DNA from: Planctomycetota bacterium
GTDB lineage: Bacteria; Planctomycetota; UBA1135
Length of the DNA: 64,000 nucleotides
NCBI GenBank assembly: GCA_004295085.1
Contig: SHNF01000012.1
Location: forward strand, 35,454 to 99,453
Direction of reading: 5' to 3'
Every line of letters begins with the position of its first letter. The first letter of the stretch is position 1. The notes beneath the pieces are model-generated. The model was given only the letters and a program-made list of their open reading frames with translations, had not been told where the DNA came from and did no database searches. This document shows positions 58,050-64,000 of the stretch, one piece after another. Position numbers and translations under genes: made by a program.

Positions 58050-59117
58050 GTGAGACACACGCGCATCATCGTCACGCACTACGGCGGGCCCGATGCACTT
58101 CAGGTGCTCGAGGAAGAGCGCCCCGAGCCGAAGGACGGTGAAGTGCGGGTGAAAGTGCTGGCCGCGGGGGTTTCCTTGCCCGACCTGATGATGCGCGAGG
58201 GCATTCATCCCGAGACGCCCCCGCTGCCCTTCACTCCGGGATGGGATCTGGTCGGCGTGGCGGATCGGCTCGGCGACGGCGTCTCTGGACTCGAGCCAGG
58301 CCAGATGCTTGCCGCGCTGCCGATCCGCGGCGCGTACGCGGAGTTCGTCTGCCTGCCGCAGGATGAGCTGGTTCCGGTGCCCTCCGGGTTGGATGCCGCC
58401 GAGGCCGTCAGCCTCGTGCTGAACTACGTTACGGCGTACCAGATGCTGCATCGCTCCGCCAAGGCCAGGCCAGGCCAGCGGGTGCTGATCCACGGCGCGG
58501 CAGGCGGGGTCGGCTCGGCACTGCTGCAGCTCGGGCGCCTCGCCGGGCTGGAGATGTACGGTACCTGTTCATCGCGAGGTGCGTCGGCCGTTTCCGACCT
58601 GGGCGGTGTCCCAGTTGACTATCGGGACCAGGACTTCGTGAAGGAGATTCACCGCCTCACGGGCGAGGGCGTGGACGTTGTCTTCGACGGCATTGGTGGG
58701 ACCCACATCTGGCGTTCCCGCAAGGCTCTCCGTCCTGGCGGAAAGGTGGTGGCCTACGGTCTTACTTCCTCGCTGCGTGAGGGCCGCTTGGCTTCCGGTC
58801 GTTCCGGTCGTCGCCAGCGCTTTCGTGAACTCCGCATTTTCGGCCTCTATATCGCCGGCGGCTGGCTTCTCCCGGGACGGAAACGGGTAGTCCCCTACAG
58901 CATCCAGTGGCTCAAACGGCTGAGGCCAGCCCAGTTTCGACAGGACTTGATCGCCCTGTTCGACCTCCTTCGGCAGCAGAAGATCAAGCCCCTCATCGCG
59001 CAGCGGTTTCCTCTTGCCGGCGCAAGACAGGCGCACGAGCTGCTCGGGAAGGGAGGCGTGACGGGCAAGATCGTGCTCGTGCGTGACGGGTCGTCGCCGG
59101 GACCTGGAGCGGCGTAA
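58050..59117 (+). CDS. Quinone-oxidoreductase-like medium-chain dehydrogenase
   Basis: 355 residues from the GTG at 58050; GGAGG lies only 3 nt upstream, and the frame is open further up, but homology begins here (RIIVTHYGGPDALQVLEEERP). The NADP-binding loop is IHGAAGGVGSALLQLGRLAG. The usual structural zinc cysteines are absent, so it belongs to the zinc-free quinone oxidoreductase branch of the MDR family. It reduces quinones or enones with NADPH; the substrate is unknown. Confidence 0.85.
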   Translation: MRHTRIIVTHYGGPDALQVLEEERPEPKDGEVRVKVLAAGVSLPDLMMREGIHPETPPLPFTPGWDLVGVADRLGDGVSGLEPGQMLAALPIRGAYAEFVCLPQDELVPVPSGLDAAEAVSLVLNYVTAYQMLHRSAKARPGQRVLIHGAAGGVGSALLQLGRLAGLEMYGTCSSRGASAVSDLGGVPVDYRDQDFVKEIHRLTGEGVDVVFDGIGGTHIWRSRKALRPGGKVVAYGLTSSLREGRLASGRSGRRQRFRELRIFGLYIAGGWLLPGRKRVVPYSIQWLKRLRPAQFRQDLIALFDLLRQQKIKPLIAQRFPLAGARQAHELLGKGGVTGKIVLVRDGSSPGPGAA

Positions 59118-59298
59118 CAACGGCATGCAAGGCCAGAAACGGAGGAGTAGCACGTGGCCAGATTCTGGCGCTTCGAGAATGACCATTGGGACTTCTGCCG
59201 CATCCTCTACGGTGTCTCCATCGTTACGGAGAACAGCGGCGACGCGCAAGGACTACGTCATCCGAGCGTGATCCGTGCTTGCGGAGATGAAGACGAAG

Positions 59299-59327
59299 CG
59301 GGCGGAGGAGCTCGGCTCCTCCGCCCG
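59299..59327 (-). terminator. Perfect 13-bp hairpin after the FG-GAP gene
   Basis: CGGGCGGAGGAGC-CGA-GCTCCTCCGCCCG on the minus strand, 33 nt past the FG-GAP stop and followed by CTTCGTCTTC. Probably an intrinsic terminator for the leftward gene; the rest of 59118-59359 shows no supported gene. Confidence 0.6.
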
Positions 59328-59359
59328 GGTCGACGATCGGTCGTACAGTTGCGGCGGCG

Positions 59360-60913
59360 CTAGTGGCTCATGGCGCTGCCGAAGTGGTCGTAGAACTCGG
59401 AGGCGTCGCGGATGCCGGTGCTGTTCTGGTGCCAGAACTGGTGCGTCGGCGCGCTGAGCGGCCCGTACATGACGTGCACGGCCCCGGCCTCGGTGTTGCC
59501 GCCGATGGTCTCGCCGTAGACGCCCACCACGAGGTCGGTGCTGCCGTTCAGGTTGAAGTCCACGGCCGCCAGCGAGTTGCCGAACCAGTCCCAGGCCTCG
59601 ACCTTGTCCGGCACCGCAAAGCTGTCCTGGGCCCAGAGCTGGCTGCCGCTGGTGGTCAGGCCGCCGAAGGCGCCGAACATCACGCGCACGATGCCGCCGT
59701 CGACGATGCTGCCCCAGTCCGCACCCTTGACCCCGATGGCGAGGTCCATCGGGTAGCTGGTGTTGAAGTTGCCCGCCGCCAGCGCGCAGCCGAAGTAGTC
59801 GTAGGGGTCGGCCGAGGTGCTGGCGCCGAAGCTCGGCTCGTTCCAGACCTGGCTGTTGGCGCCGTCCAGCCCGTTGACGGTGGCGTAGATGATGACCACC
59901 GCGCCGGCGTCCACGATGGTGCCGTAGTCCTCGTTGGGCACGCCGACCACGAGGTCCTGGATGCCGTTGCCGTCGAGATCGCCGTGGCTGAGCACCGTGC
60001 CGAAGTAGTCGTAGTCCTCGGCGCCGTCGGCGACGCCGGCGCTGTCCTGGTTCCAGAACTGGGAGCCTTCGGCGCTCAGGCCGCTGGGCGTCCCGTACAT
60101 GACGTTGACGCCGCCGCTGTCGGTGCGGCTGAAGAAGAAGATGGACTGGTCCTCACCGGGCACGCCGATGGCGAGGTCGCAGTAGAACAGCGAGGTCATG
60201 TTGCCGGCCACCAGGCTGTAGCCGAAGCGGTCGCCGGGCTGGCTGGTCTCGCCGCCGCCGAGCGCCGACTGCGTGAAGTACTGGTTGCCGGTGATGGCGA
60301 GGCCGCCAAGGCCGCCGTAGAAGATGTTGATGGAGCCGTCGTCGGCGCCGGTGACGTCGTCGTAGGGCGTGCCCACGGCCAGGTCGGCCCAGCCGTCGCC
60401 GTTGAAGTCGCCGGAAGCGAGCGCGTAGCCGAACTGGGAGCCGGCCGTGGCGAAGCCGATCACGCCGAAGGTGTCGCGGTGGATCCATTGGTTGTGGTTG
60501 GTATCCAGGCCGCTGAAGCCACCGTAGATGATGGCGATGGCGCCGGCGTCGGCCACCGCGCCCACGTCCTCGGAGGGGATGCCGACCGCGAGGTCATCGA
60601 AGCCGTTGTTGTCGAAGTCGCCCCAGGCGACCGCGTAACCGAAGCTGTCGCCCGCCTCGGCGATGTCGATCATGCCACCCTTGTCCTGATGGATGAACTG
60701 GTTGTTGGTGGAGGTGATGCCGTCACGGCTGCCGTACAGGATGGACACGGCGCCGCACTCGACCTGGACGCCGATGTCCTCGGCTGGCACTCCGAGGACC
60801 AGGTCCGGGTAGAAATCGCCGTTGAAGTCCTGGGCCGGCAGGCTGGCGCCGGCGGCGAGGGTGAGGAGGGAGAGGAGGGCCGGAGCCGGCCGGAACTCGG
60901 GGAAACTACGCAT
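59360..60913 (-). CDS. Secreted FG-GAP repeat (integrin-alpha-like propeller) protein
   Basis: 517 residues with a signal peptide (about 1-27, ending PAQ). Seven FG-GAP repeats follow, each with FGYA/FGxxL, a GDFNGDGxxDLAVG calcium-binding loop and a YGxxxGL blade, for example GDFNGDGWADLAVGTP and GDLDGNGIQDLVVGVP. Seven blades should close one propeller. Such proteins are abundant on the surface of Planctomycetota and may mediate contact or binding. It forms a unit of its own, ended by the hairpin at 59299. Confidence 0.88.
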   Translation of the reverse strand: MRSFPEFRPAPALLSLLTLAAGASLPAQDFNGDFYPDLVLGVPAEDIGVQVECGAVSILYGSRDGITSTNNQFIHQDKGGMIDIAEAGDSFGYAVAWGDFDNNGFDDLAVGIPSEDVGAVADAGAIAIIYGGFSGLDTNHNQWIHRDTFGVIGFATAGSQFGYALASGDFNGDGWADLAVGTPYDDVTGADDGSINIFYGGLGGLAITGNQYFTQSALGGGETSQPGDRFGYSLVAGNMTSLFYCDLAIGVPGEDQSIFFFSRTDSGGVNVMYGTPSGLSAEGSQFWNQDSAGVADGAEDYDYFGTVLSHGDLDGNGIQDLVVGVPNEDYGTIVDAGAVVIIYATVNGLDGANSQVWNEPSFGASTSADPYDYFGCALAAGNFNTSYPMDLAIGVKGADWGSIVDGGIVRVMFGAFGGLTTSGSQLWAQDSFAVPDKVEAWDWFGNSLAAVDFNLNGSTDLVVGVYGETIGGNTEAGAVHVMYGPLSAPTHQFWHQNSTGIRDASEFYDHFGSAMSH

Positions 60914-61013
60914 GTCTGCTGCTGGGTTGGAGTTGATGGGTTGGCGCCCGGTTACGGGCGTGGCTCCTCATCAAGGAATCCGGCAGGGCGTTGCAGAAAT
61001 CCGGATTGCCTGG

Positions 61014-62360
61014 TCAGGCACAGGTCTGCTCGGGCCGGCTGTAGGCCAGCCGTCCGGCGACGTAGGTGGCGAGGACCGCGCGGTCGTCGCCCAAAGTCAT
61101 CTGGATGAACAGCGCCTCCTCGAGATCCTTGCAATAGCGCATCCGGTACTCGATGATCGGAGTGGATTTCAGGTCGAGGACGATCACGTCCGCTTCCATG
61201 CCGGGCGCGATGCTGCCGATCCTGTCCTCCAGATAGAGCGCCTGCGCGGTGCCCCGGGTCGCCAGGTAGAAGGCGTGGCCCGCGGTCAGCGGATTGCCGT
61301 TCAACTGCGCCGCCTTGTAGGCCTCGTTCAGCGTCTGCAGGATCGAGAACGAGGTGCCGGCGCCCAGGTCGGTGGCCAGGCCGACCCGGACCGGCCGATC
61401 GGGCCGCTTGGCGTTCTCGAGGTGGAACAGGCCGCTGCCCAGGAAAGCGTTCGAGGTCGGGCAGTGGGCGATGGCGGTGCCGGTTTCGGAACAGCGGCGC
61501 AGCTCGTCCTCGGTCAGCCAGACGCCGTGGCCGTAGATGGCGCGCGGGCCGAGCTGCTTGTAGTGGTCGTAGGTGTCGAGGTAGCCCTTGCGCTCGGCGT
61601 ACAGCTCCTTCACCCAGGCCAGCTCGCCCTGGTTCTCGGACACGTGCGATTGCAGGTAGGTGCCCGGATGCTCCGCCCACAGCGCTCCGGCCATTTCCAT
61701 CTGCTCCGGCGTGCTGGTCGGCGCGAAGCGCGGGGTCACGCAGTACAGCAGGCGGCCCTTGCCGTGCCATTGCGCGATCAGGGCCTTGGATTCGTCGTAG
61801 CCCTGCTGTGAGGTGTCGGTGAGCGCCTCCGGTGCGTTGCGGTCCATCAGGACCTTGCCCGCGATCATGCGCATGTGCAGCGCCTCGGCCTCCTCGAAGA
61901 AGGCGTCGACCGACTGGGGATGGACGGTGCAGTAGACGCTCGCGCTGGTGGTCCCCGCCCGCAGGCACTCCTTGAGGAACACGCGCGCCACTTCGCGGGC
62001 GTGCTCCTTGTCGGCGAACTGCTGCTCGGCGACCAGCGCGTGCCTGTGGAGCCAGTCGATCAGCTGCTTGCCGTAGGTCCCGATGATCTGCGTCTGCGGG
62101 TAGTGGACATGGCAGTCGATGAAGCCGGGCAGGATCAGCCGGTCCTGGCCGAATTCCCGGACCGGCGTGTCGGGCGGGAGCTGCGGCAGCACTGCGGCGG
62201 CCGGACCGAATTGCGTGATCTTGCCGTCCGCCATGGCGACGATCGCGTCGGGCTCGTAGCGCATCGTGCTCTCGAGTCCCTTCAGGAATGCATCGCCGGT
62301 GTAGGTCAGCACGGGCCCGCGCAGCGCGGTCGCCTGCTGGCCGGTGGCCGATTCGCTCAT
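61014..62360 (-). CDS. guaD: Guanine deaminase
   Basis: 448 residues, typical length. Zinc ligands His84 and His86 (LPGFIDCHVHYPQ), QSHVSENQGE (ligand His and substrate Glu), IYGHGVWL, HCPTSNAFLGSG and the catalytic Asp in VGLATDLGAGTS define the GuaD subfamily. It converts guanine to xanthine and ammonia for purine breakdown. The upstream unknown gene stops 16 nt before its start, so both may share a message. Confidence 0.95.
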   Translation of the reverse strand: MSESATGQQATALRGPVLTYTGDAFLKGLESTMRYEPDAIVAMADGKITQFGPAAAVLPQLPPDTPVREFGQDRLILPGFIDCHVHYPQTQIIGTYGKQLIDWLHRHALVAEQQFADKEHAREVARVFLKECLRAGTTSASVYCTVHPQSVDAFFEEAEALHMRMIAGKVLMDRNAPEALTDTSQQGYDESKALIAQWHGKGRLLYCVTPRFAPTSTPEQMEMAGALWAEHPGTYLQSHVSENQGELAWVKELYAERKGYLDTYDHYKQLGPRAIYGHGVWLTEDELRRCSETGTAIAHCPTSNAFLGSGLFHLENAKRPDRPVRVGLATDLGAGTSFSILQTLNEAYKAAQLNGNPLTAGHAFYLATRGTAQALYLEDRIGSIAPGMEADVIVLDLKSTPIIEYRMRYCKDLEEALFIQMTLGDDRAVLATYVAGRLAYSRPEQTCA

Positions 62361-62376
62361 CGCCCGCGGCCGCCGC

Positions 62377-64000
62377 TCAGCCGCTCGCCGCGCGCGGCTG
62401 CACCACCACGGTCACCCGCTCGGGCGTGAAGCGCGGCGAGGCTTCCGCCCGCAGCCGGAAAGGGCTGCTCTGGGCCGGCAGCGCCCCGAGCGGCAGGCCG
62501 TCCAGTGTCACGATGCCATTCTCCCAGGCCAGCACCTGGCTGGTGCCCGGGACGATGCCGATGCCTTCGTTCACGCGTTCGCCCACCCGAGTGACCGGGT
62601 TCGCGCGCGGGGACACGCGGGTCAGCCGGATCCGGTCCAGCCACACCACGCGCGCCGGCGGCGGGAGGTCCGCCGGCAGGTTCCAGTGCACGCTCCAGGA
62701 CTCCACGCGCCAGCGCCGGGGATCGAACTTGAGGTCCACCTTCCACTCCGGCTCCCACTGCGGCCGGTTCCAGTTCAGGATGACCGCCCCGTCGCGCACC
62801 TCCACCACGCCCGCGCCGAGCAGCGAGCGCCATTCGGCCGCCAGCTCCTCCGCGGGATCGATCACCTCCCCGTCGGCGCCGGCGGTGCTGGGCGCGGCGC
62901 GGCGCGGCGCCGGCTCCGGCTCGGCCTCCCATTCCGCCACCCAGAACGCCGGGTCGAACTCCGGGGGCCAGCGGTCCGCCGCCAGCGGCCGCATGAGCGC
63001 GAGCGCCGTGTCCACGCGCCGCTGGCACCAGTAGAGCTGGGCCTGCAGCCAGCGCGTCTCGCCGTTGGGCTCCAGGAACAGCAGCTCGGGCAGGAACTCG
63101 GGATCGAGGTCCAGCAGCCCCACCCGAATGCGCCGGTCGCCGTCCTCCAGCCACAGGAAGCGCTCATCTGCGGAGCGCGGCAGCAGGTTGCCGTCCATGG
63201 CCAGGCTGCGCAGCTCCAGGTGCACGCGGCTGTACGCACTCTCGTCGAAGCGCGCCAGCAGGCGCTCTTCCAGGTCGGCGAGGCGCGCCACCCGCGTGCG
63301 CTCGCGCCGGCCCTGCGGCGAGTGGCGCAGCAACGCCGGGTCCGCCTGGCGCCACTCGGCGTCGGCCTGGGCGAAGGCGCCTTCCCGCAGCAGCTCCTGC
63401 GTGCGGGCGCGCTTGGCCGGCACGAACTCCGCGGCCCTCTGCGCCAGCACGTCGGCGGCGCGCTGCTGCAGGCTGGACTCGAACTGGCGCAGCGCCCGGT
63501 ACGGGTCGTAACCGCCCTCGGCCAGGGGTAGTTCCTCCACGGTGAGGCCCGCGGCCTCCCAGCGGCGCCGCACGCCGCCGCTCCAGTCGGCGGGCATCGC
63601 GGCGTCGGCGTCCAGGGTCCGGGACGCCTCCTCGTACGCGCTCTTGAGGATCCGCTTGGCCTGCTCCTCGATTTCGCCGGCACGGATGGCGATGCCGGTG
63701 CGCGCGTCGCGCACCAGGCTGTCCCGGAGGTGGCGGAAGCGCTCGTTGGCGCCGTCCGGCAGCGGCGCCTCGGCCAGGGCGTCCACCTCCTCCATGGCCG
63801 CCCGCAGCCGGCCTTGGCGCATCGGGGCCAGGTAACGCTCCTTGTACGGGCTGGCCCAGCGTGCGAAATCCTGGTCGTCCGGCGCGAGGGACTCCGTCAC
63901 CGGTGCCTGCGCGTGCACGTCGCCGGCCGGCACGGGCGCGACCGGCGCCGCCTCCGCGGCCGGCTGCGGCGGCGCAAGCGGCTGCGGCGCGCCGCCGCCG
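62377..64000 (-). CDS. Large protein of unknown function, C-terminal part (runs off right edge)
   Basis: The frame is open to base 64000. The visible 540 residues start with a Pro/Ala linker (about 25 residues), then a long helical, charged region (about residues 40-230: ERYLAPMRQGRLRAAMEEVD, QQRAADVLAQRAAEFVP) and a C-terminal beta-rich part with Trp-rich stretches (NWNRPQWEPEWKVDLKFDP). No domain recognised. The true start is beyond the window. Confidence 0.65.
   Translation of the reverse strand, partial: GGGAPQPLAPPQPAAEAAPVAPVPAGDVHAQAPVTESLAPDDQDFARWASPYKERYLAPMRQGRLRAAMEEVDALAEAPLPDGANERFRHLRDSLVRDARTGIAIRAGEIEEQAKRILKSAYEEASRTLDADAAMPADWSGGVRRRWEAAGLTVEELPLAEGGYDPYRALRQFESSLQQRAADVLAQRAAEFVPAKRARTQELLREGAFAQADAEWRQADPALLRHSPQGRRERTRVARLADLEERLLARFDESAYSRVHLELRSLAMDGNLLPRSADERFLWLEDGDRRIRVGLLDLDPEFLPELLFLEPNGETRWLQAQLYWCQRRVDTALALMRPLAADRWPPEFDPAFWVAEWEAEPEPAPRRAAPSTAGADGEVIDPAEELAAEWRSLLGAGVVEVRDGAVILNWNRPQWEPEWKVDLKFDPRRWRVESWSVHWNLPADLPPPARVVWLDRIRLTRVSPRANPVTRVGERVNEGIGIVPGTSQVLAWENGIVTLDGLPLGALPAQSSPFRLRAEASPRFTPERVTVVVQPRAASG

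Noticed and set aside
59154..59363. Small open frame MARFWRFENDHWDFCRILYG...
   Set aside because: Start region looks protein-like but the rest runs through the terminator hairpin and becomes Arg/Gly-rich; not supported as a gene.

Overview
The window is 64 kb of very GC-rich bacterial DNA, densely coded on both strands. No rRNA, tRNA, CRISPR array, phage module, transposase or integrase was recognised. The cell is clearly a diderm: it has glmU, lpxA, an lpxC-fabZ fusion, bamA, an ompH/skp-type chaperone, many signal peptides and lipoproteins. The lpxC-fabZ fusion, the FG-GAP and propeller-like secreted proteins and the tandem amidohydrolases suggest Planctomycetota or a neighbouring phylum. 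That placement is an inference; no 16S or marker phylogeny is possible here.

Left part (1-13.6 kb): three secreted proteins read leftward. A long rightward run of tightly spaced or overlapping genes then goes trmFO, pruA/rocA-type dehydrogenase, a carboxypeptidase-regulatory-like protein, a NapF-like polyferredoxin, a NnrU/MddA-like membrane protein and glcD-glcE-glcF (glycolate oxidase). From 13.6 to 28.6 kb come a giant three-domain amidohydrolase, an aminotransferase, an AlkC-type DNA glycosylase with an Ig-like tail, TrmB, and a metal-handling cluster (a four-YHS secreted protein, a YHS/DUF2231 membrane protein and a convergent CopA-type ATPase that itself carries a YHS domain).

Core part (29-41.7 kb, minus strand): two transcription units. 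The upstream one is glmU-prs-rplY-pth-rpsF-rpsR-rplI. The downstream one is dnaB-bamA-ompH-lpxC/fabZ-lpxA-Gfo/Idh oxidoreductase. Together they join ribosome, replication, PRPP/UDP-GlcNAc and lipid A/outer-membrane assembly genes. A large CEMIP/TMEM2-like beta-helix protein and a psd-lplT pair for phosphatidylethanolamine follow.

Accessory part (47-56.2 kb): visibly lower GC, small genes and gene debris. It starts with integron gene cassettes without an integrase: a reverse-oriented toxin-antitoxin cassette, a VOC-family cassette and a third cassette gene. One attC site is close to canonical and one has a decayed end; the toxin and the third cassette gene are both frameshifted. Then come a nitrilase-family enzyme, a DUF2200 gene, a TPR remnant, a cupin/flavin-oxidoreductase pair divergent from an HxlR regulator, an SRPBCC protein, a DUF1801 protein and a junction of methyltransferase and Fe-superoxide dismutase fragments.

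Right part (56.2-64 kb): a lipoprotein, an outer-membrane barrel lipoprotein, a quinone-oxidoreductase-like MDR enzyme, a seven-repeat FG-GAP protein, guanine deaminase, and an unrecognised protein running off the right edge. Many genes lack a Shine-Dalgarno site and instead carry a TAnnnT box (often TAGAAT or TAGACT) 6-20 nt before the start codon, which suggests short-leader or leaderless transcripts.
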